This document shows positions 1-7,969 of a DNA stretch of 64,000 bases, piece after piece. How positions within the stretch are numbered: position 1 is the stretch's first letter; every line of letters begins with the position of its first letter. Source of the stretch: Paenibacillus montaniterrae (lineage in GTDB: Bacteria > Bacillota > Bacilli > Paenibacillales > Paenibacillaceae); contig NZ_BOSE01000011.1 of NCBI RefSeq assembly GCF_018403185.1, positions 119,001-183,000 on the forward strand. The letters run 5' to 3'. The position numbers and the translations under genes are program-made. The notes below the pieces were generated by a model that saw only the letters and a list, made by a program, of their open reading frames with translations, made no database searches and was not told the origin of the DNA.

Positions 1-2
1 TT

Positions 3-272
3 GTATTCCCCCTATTGAAAAGCATTACAGTGACGGTAGCAATTCTTGACGTCATTGCTTCATGGAATGACTACTTGCTGCCATCCCTTGTACTTTCTGA
101 TAAAGGGCTGCGCACGATTCAGCTATCGACGTTCTATTTCTTCGGAGAATTTACGATTGTATGGAACCAGGCGATGGCAGGCTTGACGCTTACGATTATT
201 CCGGTCGTTATTTTCTACTCGTTGGCACAGAAATACATCATTAAAGGTATTGCAGCAGGAGCCGTTAAGTAA
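3..272 (+). CDS. Sugar ABC transporter permease (C-terminal part)
   Basis: The 3' end of a gene that starts before the window; the frame is open from base 3. The product matches the last ~90 residues of MalG/YcjP-type permeases of carbohydrate ABC importers. It shows the cytoplasmic-loop end with the conserved WNDYLLPSLVL segment, a last membrane helix (GLTLTIIPVVIFYSLAQ) and the usual tail ending in KGIAAGAVK. In the complex it forms one half of the membrane channel for an oligosaccharide. It lies 29 bases upstream of an amylo-glucosidase and ahead of a GH65 phosphorylase, so the substrate is probably an alpha-glucoside such as maltose, kojibiose or a related disaccharide. The exact sugar cannot be told from sequence. 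Confidence 0.88.
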   Translation, partial: VFPLLKSITVTVAILDVIASWNDYLLPSLVLSDKGLRTIQLSTFYFFGEFTIVWNQAMAGLTLTIIPVVIFYSLAQKYIIKGIAAGAVK

Positions 273-301
273 AGGTTTCTCCCATGCAGAAAAGGAGTAC
301 T

Positions 302-2401
302 ATGAGCAACAAGGTCATAATGGAAGATTCACTTTTCTATGTAACTGACGCCTACGGCAATGCCGATCAGCAGCAGGAAGCGGGTCACGGCTTGTATATG
401 AAGGATACTCGCTTCCTCAGCCACTATCAGCTGCGCGTTAATGATGAGCTGCCCCAGCTGCTTGGCAGTGGCTCGTCAGAAAGCTATATGCTGACGACGC
501 TCTTGAAGCATGAGGTTAAAGATGTTGGAGCAATTGAGCTGAAACGCAGCAGCTTCATCCACGATGGTGTGCTGCATGAGCAGCTGTTAGTCACCAACTA
601 TTTTTTAACGAGCCAGTCTATTAAGCTGACACTGCAATTTGATGCGGATTTTCAGGATATGTTTATTGTACGTCGCTATCGCACGGGCGAGGTGGGAGAG
701 CGGCTGGAGACTGTATACCGCAATAATAGCCTGCAGCTGCAGTATATGGGCAGGGATGAGCAATTGCGGCGCACATTGGTATATTGGCAGAGCGAGCCGA
801 TCGTTCATCAGCAGGAGCAAATGCTCGAGTATCAGCTTTCGTTGGCGGCAGGCGAGCATCAGCTAATAGAGCTGGCGATCGTGCCGCTGCTCGGGGAGAC
901 GGAGAATCCGGCTGCTGCAGCAAGCATCGCCTCCTATAGCCAAGCGCTGCAAAGCTTGACGCAAAGCTATAATCGTTGGTTGATGGGCAACACGCGCGTC
1001 ACGAGCTCCAATTCCTTGTTTAATGCGCTTTATGAGCGGAGCCTGCAGGATTTGCGCATGCTGCAAATCGATATCGGCCATGGACGGACAACAGTGGCCG
1101 GCTTGCCATGGTTCGCTACTGTATTTGGCAGAGATAGCCTGATCACGTCTTTGTTTATGCTGCCGCTGCATCCGTCACATGCGCTTGGCACGCTGCGCAC
1201 GCTTGCAGCCTATCAAGGCAAGACGAATGATCCGTGGCGCGACGAGGAACGGGGCAAGATCATGCACGAAATTCGTTTTGGCGAGCTGGTGCAAACCGGT
1301 CAATCGCCATTTTCCCCGTACTATGGAGGCGTCGATTCTACTCCGCTCTTTCTCGTTTTGCTTGTGGAATATGTAAAATGGAGCGGCGATACGTCAATCG
1401 TTGCTGAGCTGCAATCGGCGATTGATGCGGCATTGGACTGGATTGATCGTCGCAGCCAAAGCAATCCGGCAGGCTTTCTTACGTATAAGCAGGAAGCTGA
1501 GCAAGGCTTTCCCAATCAAGGCTGGAAGGATTCCGCCAACAGCATTGTCCATCAGGAGGGCAAGCTCGCAGCAGCGCCAATTGCACTGGTTGAGGTGCAG
1601 GGCTATATTTGCTATGCCAAGCAAGGACTTTCGGAAATCTATGAATCGCTCAAGCAGCGTGAGAGAAGCGAGCAGCTAAAGCGGCAGGCTGAACAGCTGG
1701 CTAATCATATTGAGCAATACTTCTGGCTGGAAGAAGAGCAATATTTCAGCATTGCGCTCGATGGGGAGTTAAAGCCTGTTCGTTCGATTACCTCTAACCC
1801 GGGGCATTTGCTGCTTGCCTCGATGCTGCAGCCTCGGCTTGCTGAGAAGCTTGGCGAGCGCCTGCTTGCTGAGGATATGTTCACAGGCTTTGGCATACGT
1901 ACGATGAGCAGCCTTTCAACAGGCTACTATCCGATGAGCTATCATAATGGCAGCGTATGGCCGCATGATAATGGAATGATTTTGCTTGGCTGCTTGCGCA
2001 GTGGGCGGTTTAAGGAAGCGAGAATGATTGTTTCCGGGCTGCTGCGGACTGCGGCTGAAGTTCCAGAGCAGCGCTTCCCAGAGCTGTTTTGTGGCTATAG
2101 CAAGCATGAATGTGATCGTCTCGTTCCATATCCTACGACTTGCTCGCCACAGGCTTGGTCAGCAGCGACGGCCTTTGTGATGCTGCAGTCGATGCTGGGC
2201 TTGCAGGTTGATTTGCTGCAACAAAAAATCAGCCTGACGCCAGGCTTGCCGCTTGACATCCAGGAGCTGAATGTCGTCGGCTTAACGATTGGCTCTGGCG
2301 TGCTTGATATTTATGTCTACATCGATCAGGAAACGGATCAGACTAAAGCGACCATTCTTAATAATACAACAGGCTTTGAAGTTGTCGTCACTTCAAAATA
2401 A
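302..2401 (+). CDS. Amylo-alpha-1,6-glucosidase / GDE-like protein
   Basis: About 700 residues. The N-terminal ~230 residues match the all-beta glycogen-debranching N-terminal domain; the rest is an (alpha/alpha)6 barrel. Visible landmarks are WFATVFGRDSLIT in the first part of the barrel and YHNGSVWPHDNGMI near the C-terminus, both typical of amylo-alpha-1,6-glucosidases. Bacterial members act on branched or short alpha-glucans in the cytoplasm; activity on other glycosides is possible. I chose the ATG at 302 because AAAAGGAG lies just before it; an ATG at 284 is possible. It is followed by GH65 and pgmB with gaps of 20 and 12 bases, so the three are one operon for intracellular sugar breakdown. 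Confidence 0.85.
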   Translation: MSNKVIMEDSLFYVTDAYGNADQQQEAGHGLYMKDTRFLSHYQLRVNDELPQLLGSGSSESYMLTTLLKHEVKDVGAIELKRSSFIHDGVLHEQLLVTNYFLTSQSIKLTLQFDADFQDMFIVRRYRTGEVGERLETVYRNNSLQLQYMGRDEQLRRTLVYWQSEPIVHQQEQMLEYQLSLAAGEHQLIELAIVPLLGETENPAAAASIASYSQALQSLTQSYNRWLMGNTRVTSSNSLFNALYERSLQDLRMLQIDIGHGRTTVAGLPWFATVFGRDSLITSLFMLPLHPSHALGTLRTLAAYQGKTNDPWRDEERGKIMHEIRFGELVQTGQSPFSPYYGGVDSTPLFLVLLVEYVKWSGDTSIVAELQSAIDAALDWIDRRSQSNPAGFLTYKQEAEQGFPNQGWKDSANSIVHQEGKLAAAPIALVEVQGYICYAKQGLSEIYESLKQRERSEQLKRQAEQLANHIEQYFWLEEEQYFSIALDGELKPVRSITSNPGHLLLASMLQPRLAEKLGERLLAEDMFTGFGIRTMSSLSTGYYPMSYHNGSVWPHDNGMILLGCLRSGRFKEARMIVSGLLRTAAEVPEQRFPELFCGYSKHECDRLVPYPTTCSPQAWSAATAFVMLQSMLGLQVDLLQQKISLTPGLPLDIQELNVVGLTIGSGVLDIYVYIDQETDQTKATILNNTTGFEVVVTSK

Positions 2402-2421
2402 GCAGAACAGGAGTTAACGCC

Positions 2422-4719
2422 ATGACATGGTCTATTCACGATCAGTCGCTTAAGCAGGCTGATCTATTAAATCAGGAAAGTATCTTTGCGCTCGGAAACG
2501 GCTATTTGGGTGTACGCGGTAATTTTGAGGAGGGCTATCGCGCCGATATGCAAAGCATTCGCGGCAGCTATATTAACGCCTTCCATGATGTTATTACGAT
2601 TCCGTATGGTGAGAAGCTGTACGGCTTTCCTTCCACCCAGCAAAAGCTGGTCAACATTATTGACGCGCAAGGAATCGACATTTATGTAGGAGAAGCAAAG
2701 GAACGCTTTAGTATGTTTTCAGGCGAGCTGCTTACCTATGAGCGGGAGCTGAAGCTGGATGAAGGCTATGCAGAGCGTCGCATTCATTGGAAATCTCCGT
2801 TAGGCCAGGAGCTGAAGCTGACCTTCCGCCGCCTAGTATCCTTTGCAGCACGCGAGCTGTTTGCGATCGATGTTGCGATCAATCCTCTGTCTGTAAACGG
2901 CCCGATTACGGTTGTTTCAACGGTTCAAGGGGATGTAGAAAATTATACAGCGGTCAATGATCCGCGAGTGGCTTCAGGTCATGCCAAGCTGCTGACCACG
3001 ACAGCGATCGGAACGGAGAACGGCATCGACTTTGTGCAAAATGAGACGCTAACCTCCAAGCTGTCTGTCAGCTGTGCAACTGCCTACAGTCATTCCAGTG
3101 CTGAGCATGCAGAGCATGCGACAGAGGAGAAGCTGGTTAGCTATTCGGTTACCTTCAATGCGAATGGGCCGGTTTCATTTACAAAATGGAATGTATATAC
3201 CGATACGCTGCGTCATGGCGAGCAATGTCTGCAAATTGCCCGGCAAAAAGCTGGCGCACTTGCAGCAAGCAGCTTTGCTGAGCAGCTCGCGGCGCAGAAG
3301 CAATATGTACAGGACTTTTGGCTTCGCTCTGATATAGTCATCTCCAACGATTCTGACCTGCAGGAGGGCATTCGTTTTAACCTGTTCCAGCTATTGCAAT
3401 CGGCAGGGCGCGACCAGTACAGCAATATTGCCGCCAAAGGCTTGTCGGGTGAAGGCTATGAAGGGCATTATTTCTGGGATACGGAAATTTATATGTTCCC
3501 TGTCTTTTTGCTTACACAGCCCGATATTGCCAAGCAGCTGTTGCTGTATCGCTATCATATTTTGCCATTTGCCAAGCAGCGGGCGCAGGAAATGGGCCAC
3601 AAGAAAGGCGCGCTGTATCCGTGGCGCACGATTGCAGGGACGGAATGCTCCTCCTTCTTCCCGTCTGGTACTGCGCAATATCATATTAGCGCAGATATTG
3701 CCTATAGCTACATTCAATACTATATGGCAACAGAGGATGTGGCATTTTTAGCGGATTACGGCTGCGAGGTGCTTGCTGAAACGGCGAGACTATGGATCGA
3801 AATCGGACATGAGCGCAATGGCCGCTTCTATATTGATGAAGTGACGGGGCCTGATGAGTATACATGCTGCGTCAACAATAACTATTATACAAATGTGATG
3901 GCCAAGCATAATCTGGCATGGGCAGCCAAGGCAATCGAGCTTGTGCGGCAGTCTAATCCGGATCGCTATCAACAGCTGGTGCAGCAGCTGGAGCTGACTG
4001 CAGAGGAAATTGCATCATGGAGCAAAGCAGCACAAATGATGTATTTGCCATATGATGCAGCGCTCGATATTAACCCGCAGGATGATTCCTTCTTGAACAA
4101 GCAGGTGTGGGATTTTGCCAACACGCCAAAGGAAAAATATCCATTGCTGCTGCATTATCACCCGCTAACGATTTATCGCTACCAGGTGTGCAAGCAAGCA
4201 GATACAGTTCTGGCGCATTTTCTGTTGGAGGATGAGCAGAAAGTTGAGACGATCAAGCACTCCTATGATTATTATGAGCGCATTACGACGCATGATTCCT
4301 CCTTGTCCAGCTGTATTTTCAGCATTATGGCTTCGAAAATAGGCTATGACGAAAAAGCGTACCATTATTTCAAGGAGACGGCACGCCTTGATTTGGACAA
4401 TACGCATGGCAATACAAAGGATGGCTTGCATCTTGCCAATATGGGAGGCACATGGATGGCGATCGTATTTGGCTTTGGCGGCGTGCGCATTAAGCCGGAT
4501 GCTTTGTCGCTATCTCCTAAGCTGCCGAACGATTGGGATCACTATCAGTTCAAGCTGCAATATAAGCAGCGCACCATCGAAGTGAAGGTGAATAAGGATG
4601 GAGTCGAGGTTACGCTGCAATCGGGCGAGCCTTTGACGATATTGCTGAATGATCAACCGGTAGCATTAGCTCAGCAGGTCCCATACAAGCTGCAGCACAA
4701 TTATACAGTAGGAAAGTGA
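2422..4719 (+). CDS. Glycoside hydrolase family 65 phosphorylase (maltose/kojibiose/trehalose phosphorylase type)
   Basis: 765 residues, normal for GH65. It has an N-terminal beta-sandwich (about 1-270), a helical linker, an (alpha/alpha)6 catalytic barrel (about 320-690) and a C-terminal beta sheet domain. The general acid is visible as the Glu of VTGPDEY (E479), and the phosphate-binding segment near the end of the barrel reads THGNTKDGLHLANMGG. These enzymes split an alpha-linked glucose disaccharide with inorganic phosphate to glucose and beta-glucose 1-phosphate. The next gene is beta-phosphoglucomutase, the usual partner that uses this product. Family is secure; maltose, kojibiose, nigerose and trehalose specificities cannot be separated by eye. 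Confidence 0.92.
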   Translation: MTWSIHDQSLKQADLLNQESIFALGNGYLGVRGNFEEGYRADMQSIRGSYINAFHDVITIPYGEKLYGFPSTQQKLVNIIDAQGIDIYVGEAKERFSMFSGELLTYERELKLDEGYAERRIHWKSPLGQELKLTFRRLVSFAARELFAIDVAINPLSVNGPITVVSTVQGDVENYTAVNDPRVASGHAKLLTTTAIGTENGIDFVQNETLTSKLSVSCATAYSHSSAEHAEHATEEKLVSYSVTFNANGPVSFTKWNVYTDTLRHGEQCLQIARQKAGALAASSFAEQLAAQKQYVQDFWLRSDIVISNDSDLQEGIRFNLFQLLQSAGRDQYSNIAAKGLSGEGYEGHYFWDTEIYMFPVFLLTQPDIAKQLLLYRYHILPFAKQRAQEMGHKKGALYPWRTIAGTECSSFFPSGTAQYHISADIAYSYIQYYMATEDVAFLADYGCEVLAETARLWIEIGHERNGRFYIDEVTGPDEYTCCVNNNYYTNVMAKHNLAWAAKAIELVRQSNPDRYQQLVQQLELTAEEIASWSKAAQMMYLPYDAALDINPQDDSFLNKQVWDFANTPKEKYPLLLHYHPLTIYRYQVCKQADTVLAHFLLEDEQKVETIKHSYDYYERITTHDSSLSSCIFSIMASKIGYDEKAYHYFKETARLDLDNTHGNTKDGLHLANMGGTWMAIVFGFGGVRIKPDALSLSPKLPNDWDHYQFKLQYKQRTIEVKVNKDGVEVTLQSGEPLTILLNDQPVALAQQVPYKLQHNYTVGK

Positions 4720-4731
4720 GGCGTTGACAGG

Positions 4732-5412
4732 ATGACGATCGAATTGCAGGCTGTAATATTCGACCTTGATGGTGTCATTACCGATACGGCGGAGCATCAT
4801 TATCTCGCCTGGAAAGCAATTGGCGATGAATTGAAGCTGCCATTTACGAGAGAATTTAACGAAAAGCTTAAAGGAGTATCACGGCTTGAGTCGCTTCGCT
4901 TGCTGCTCAGCCTGTCTCCGACAGAGCTTCAATATAGCGAGCAACAGCTTCATGAATTGGCAGAGCGTAAAAATGAGCTCTATAAGCAGCTAATCTCGCA
5001 AATCAAGCCTTCTGATGTACTGCCGGGCATTCCTGAGCTGATTGCTGATTTGAAGCAAAGAGGCATTAAGACGGCGATCGCCTCAGCAAGCAAAAATGCC
5101 TTTGCTGTCATTCGAAACTTGCAAATGGAGCAGCAGTTTGATGTAATCGTCGATGCAGCTACAATTAAAAACTCCAAGCCAGATCCCGAAGTATTTTTGG
5201 CAGCTGCACAGCAGCTAGGCGTAGAGCCGAAAGCATGCGTTGGCATCGAGGATGCAGTTGCAGGCGTAGAAGCGATCATTGCAGCCGATATGACGGCGAT
5301 AGCGATAGGCAAGCAAGAGCATTTCCCGCATGCCCACCACACCTACGCCAGCACAGCAGAACTAAATGCAGAGCAGTTGATTGACATACATCGCAAAGTG
5401 ATTAGCCTTTAA
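4732..5412 (+). CDS. pgmB: Beta-phosphoglucomutase
   Basis: 226 residues, HAD superfamily with a C1 cap. Motif I is FDLDGVITDTAEHHYLAWK (nucleophile and acid/base Asp pair), motif II IASASKN, motif III KPDPEVFL and motif IV GIEDAVAGVEAI. The VITDTAEHHYLAW stretch after the nucleophile is characteristic of beta-PGM rather than other HAD phosphatases. It converts beta-glucose 1-phosphate to glucose 6-phosphate. It starts 12 bases after the GH65 phosphorylase stop and completes the phosphorolytic pathway. Confidence 0.94.
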   Translation: MTIELQAVIFDLDGVITDTAEHHYLAWKAIGDELKLPFTREFNEKLKGVSRLESLRLLLSLSPTELQYSEQQLHELAERKNELYKQLISQIKPSDVLPGIPELIADLKQRGIKTAIASASKNAFAVIRNLQMEQQFDVIVDAATIKNSKPDPEVFLAAAQQLGVEPKACVGIEDAVAGVEAIIAADMTAIAIGKQEHFPHAHHTYASTAELNAEQLIDIHRKVISL

Positions 5413-5704
5413 GTCTTTAAGCTAAGGAAACTGAAGAACGTTATTCGAGACAAATAAAGCTGTTCTCGGTTCTAATGAATGTATTGCGTCTTATTTGACG
5501 ATTTCCACTGTAACCAAGGTAGTTTAGCGTCATTAACGTTATGAAAATTCATTAGATTTCGATAAACACGAATTTGATCATTTAACGTTACCTGCATTCT
5601 TTAAACCTTCACTGTACCCCGTCAAGGTGGCTTCGGACAGCGCCTTTGGGTGCTTGCTAGGCTTTTACTTCATCTTGTTTGTCCTAAAAGCCCTAAAAGA
5701 GCTA
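5413..5704. other. Intergenic region after pgmB with weak palindromes
   Basis: No gene is seen. The stretch holds small inverted arms, for example CTAATGAAT near 5473 and ATTCATTAG near 5548, and ends in the left flank of a family B repeat. No clear terminator for the sugar operon is visible. Confidence 0.4.
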
Positions 5705-5873
5705 CAGCGAAGGAGCAAAGCATCCGAAAAACGAAGTGTGTCGCCTTTAACATCGTAATGCAACCTTAAAAATTCAAATAAGAGCATTACGATTTAAAAA
5801 GCGACTGTAGGATGCTTTGTTCCGGAGCGCTGATTTAAAAAGCGACTGGAGGATGCATTGCTCCGTAGCGCTG
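5705..5873 (+). repeat. Family B palindromic repeat (copy B1) plus duplicated right arm
   Basis: A ~128-bp near-palindrome. The outer arms are GGAGCAAAGCATCC and GGATGCTTTGTTCC; the inner arms are ATCGTAATGC and GCATTACGAT with matching GTCGC/GCGAC blocks. The right arm is repeated once more at about 5832-5873. The same element occurs at 29245, 29462, 34624 and, without its left arm, at 34749. It has no coding potential. Confidence 0.9.
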
Positions 5874-5965
5874 CCAACAGTAGATGAATCGCCCAAGGTG
5901 CTGTACAATAAAATAGATGTCAGTCTTGAACGAAATCTATTTCTATTAAAGGGGACGTGTAGGCG

Positions 5966-6625
5966 ATGTTGTTAACTAAGGGAGACAAATTGTTATTTAT
6001 CGGCGATTCGATTACAGATTGCGAGCGTAAGAAGCCGGAGGGCGAAGGCTTATTTGGTGCACTAGGCAGAGGCTATGTTTCACTCGTTGATGCGTTGCTG
6101 CAGGCTGTTTATCCTGAGTTGGGCATTCGTGTAGTAAATAAAGGTCTTAGCGGCAATACTGTGCGTGATCTGAATGCCAGATGGCAGGAGGATGTGCTTG
6201 AGCAGAAGCCGGACAGGCTAGCGATTATGATCGGCATTAATGATGTTTGGCGGCAATTCGATACACCGTTCATTAAAGAAAATCATGTTTACGCCGATGA
6301 GTATGAAGCAACGCTGCGCAAGCTGGTAAGCGAGACGAAGCCTAACTTGAAGGGTCTAGTTTTAATGACTCCTTTTTATTTGGAAAGCAATGCGCAGGAC
6401 AAAATGCGCGCCAAAATGGATGAGTATGGTGCGATCGTGCGTAAAATTGCAGCGGAACACGATGACATTTTATTCGTTGATACGCAGGCAGCCTTTAATC
6501 CGGTGCTGGAAGAGCTATATGCGGCAGCCTTGGCATGGGATCGAGTTCATCCAACTACTGCAGGACATATGGTGCTTGCCCGGGCATTTTTGGACAAGGT
6601 TGGCTTTGAGTGGAAACGCTCTTAA
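5966..6625 (+). CDS. SGNH/GDSL-family hydrolase
   Basis: 219 residues. SGNH blocks are clear: block I LLFIGDSITDC (Ser nucleophile), block II GLSGNTVRDL (Gly/Asn), block III MIGINDVWR (Asn) and block V WDRVHPTTAGH (catalytic Asp and His). No signal peptide, so an intracellular esterase/lipase-type enzyme resembling rhamnogalacturonan or sugar acetylesterases. It may remove acetyl groups from oligosaccharides, but that is inferred from family resemblance only. Preceded by AAAGGGG with suitable spacing. It stands alone between a family B repeat and a terminator. Confidence 0.85.
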   Translation: MLLTKGDKLLFIGDSITDCERKKPEGEGLFGALGRGYVSLVDALLQAVYPELGIRVVNKGLSGNTVRDLNARWQEDVLEQKPDRLAIMIGINDVWRQFDTPFIKENHVYADEYEATLRKLVSETKPNLKGLVLMTPFYLESNAQDKMRAKMDEYGAIVRKIAAEHDDILFVDTQAAFNPVLEELYAAALAWDRVHPTTAGHMVLARAFLDKVGFEWKRS

Positions 6626-6654
6626 TTGCACATATAAAGTGATGTACAAACAGG

Positions 6655-6701
6655 AAGAGGGGTTCGGATCGTCAGTTTTCGCTGGCTATTGAACCCCTCT
6701 T
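6655..6701. terminator. Bidirectional terminator between the SGNH hydrolase and the DUF421 gene
   Basis: Inverted repeat AAGAGGGGTTC / GAACCCCTCTT with a 25-base loop between two convergent genes; a T-rich stretch follows on the plus strand and an A-rich one precedes it. Confidence 0.7.
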
Positions 6702-6734
6702 TCGTGTATATAGCAGCTTGCAGCGTTTGCCGCT

Positions 6735-7433
6735 TTAATGCTCAGTTCTGTCATCCTGATATAAATCGACGTAGAGCTGTTTATTGGAATCGACCTGTGC
6801 GATAAAAACATCCTTTTCATCATAAGCGCCTTGCTTTTTTATTTCTTTCATTAGCCATTGTCTGTCAAGCTCCAGCAAATTAAGATTTTCATGCAGAATA
6901 TGACCGTCCACAATAAGTAATGATGGAGCTTCCTCTCTTTTTACCTTTAACCCCAGCGTACTTGGTGTAATGGAATCAGCATCTGTTTTCTTCATCACAC
7001 TAAGCTCGCCATTTGTTTCAAAGATTGCAATTTCTACGTCGTCAACCTTGAAAACACCTTTTTCGCGCAGCATCATCATAAGCTCATCAACCGCAAGCTG
7101 GTTCTTTTTCATTTCCTTCTCAAGTACCTGCCCCTGCTTAATAATAATCGATGGTCTCCCATCTGTAACGCGCAAGAAGGTACCTGATTTTAAGCCAAGA
7201 TAGGCGAGCAGAATCGGAATCAAGCCCCATACGATGAGGGAAACCAATCCATTTGATATTTTAATGTTTTGATCAACCGACATCGTTGCAGCAATCGATC
7301 CAATTGTAATCCCTACGATATAGTCAAAGAAGGTTAGCTGTGAGAGCTGCTTCTTTCCCATAATTCTCGTTAGGCCAAGCAAAACGATAAATGCGACAGT
7401 AGAACGAATAAGTATGAGCAAGTACTCTGGCAT
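6735..7433 (-). CDS. DUF421 (YetF/YcaP-like) membrane protein
   Basis: 232 residues from the ATG at 7433, chosen because AGGAGG lies 7 bases upstream; a longer reading frame has no ribosome site. Three N-terminal membrane segments (about 3-25, 35-55, 60-80) with the conserved GKKQLSQLTFFDYIVGITIGSIAA motif are followed by two small soluble domains, as in the YetF family. The DGRPSIIIKQG and VDGHILHENL segments are typical. Function is unclear; in sporeformers such proteins are linked to spore or envelope properties. It is divergent from a DUF4363 lipoprotein gene, a common pairing in Paenibacillus and Bacillus. Confidence 0.88.
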   Translation of the reverse strand: MPEYLLILIRSTVAFIVLLGLTRIMGKKQLSQLTFFDYIVGITIGSIAATMSVDQNIKISNGLVSLIVWGLIPILLAYLGLKSGTFLRVTDGRPSIIIKQGQVLEKEMKKNQLAVDELMMMLREKGVFKVDDVEIAIFETNGELSVMKKTDADSITPSTLGLKVKREEAPSLLIVDGHILHENLNLLELDRQWLMKEIKKQGAYDEKDVFIAQVDSNKQLYVDLYQDDRTEH

Positions 7434-7524
7434 CCTGCAGCCTCCTCTTAAGCGTTTGAATAAGCTTAGATTATTATGGGAAATTCTAAGATTGAATATG
7501 CACGGGTTAGGAGGCCAAGAGAAG

Positions 7525-7857
7525 ATGGTTAAAAGAATATCTTTAATGCTGCTTGCGTTTATCGTTCTATCTGGTTGTTCTACAGGAAGCAAAGAGTTTA
7601 AAGTACAAATGAATGCGATTGAGCAGCAGCTTATTTCTGAGGATTGGGAGGCATTATCGCCTCAGCTTAATACACTTGTGGAAGCCTACGATAAAAATAA
7701 ATGGAAAATTCAATTGCTGGGTGATGAGGGAGAGTACGAACGGCTATATGAAAGCATAAACCGATTAAGGGCGGCAGTTGACAGTAAGGACGCAGAATCA
7801 GCAAGCCTGGAGCTGGCTACGCTTAAAACGATTGTGCAGGATATTTACTCGCTATAG
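7525..7857 (+). CDS. DUF4363-like lipoprotein
   Basis: 110 residues from ATG 7525 (TAGGAGG upstream). The N-terminus is a lipoprotein signal, VKRISLMLLAFIVLSGC, with the lipobox Cys near residue 18. The rest is predicted helical with many charged residues. Size, lipobox and location next to a DUF421 gene fit DUF4363. The molecular role is unknown; the pair probably acts at the membrane. The divergent start leaves about 90 bases for both promoters. Confidence 0.7.
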   Translation: MVKRISLMLLAFIVLSGCSTGSKEFKVQMNAIEQQLISEDWEALSPQLNTLVEAYDKNKWKIQLLGDEGEYERLYESINRLRAAVDSKDAESASLELATLKTIVQDIYSL

Positions 7858-7909
7858 CCTTGCTTGCTCTGCAAAAAGCTCTTGCTGAAAGCAAACCTTC
7901 AATAAAAAA

Positions 7910-7951
7910 AGGCTAGCTTAGCCTCTTCAACAAGAAGAGTTAAGCTAGCCT
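7910..7951 (-). terminator. Terminator of the secreted stalk-domain gene
   Basis: Strong hairpin with arms AGGCTAGCTTA and TAAGCTAGCCT and an inner CTCTT/AAGAG pair; on the minus strand it is followed by a run of seven U. Confidence 0.8.
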
Positions 7952-7969
7952 GTTGCATATGATAAGCGA

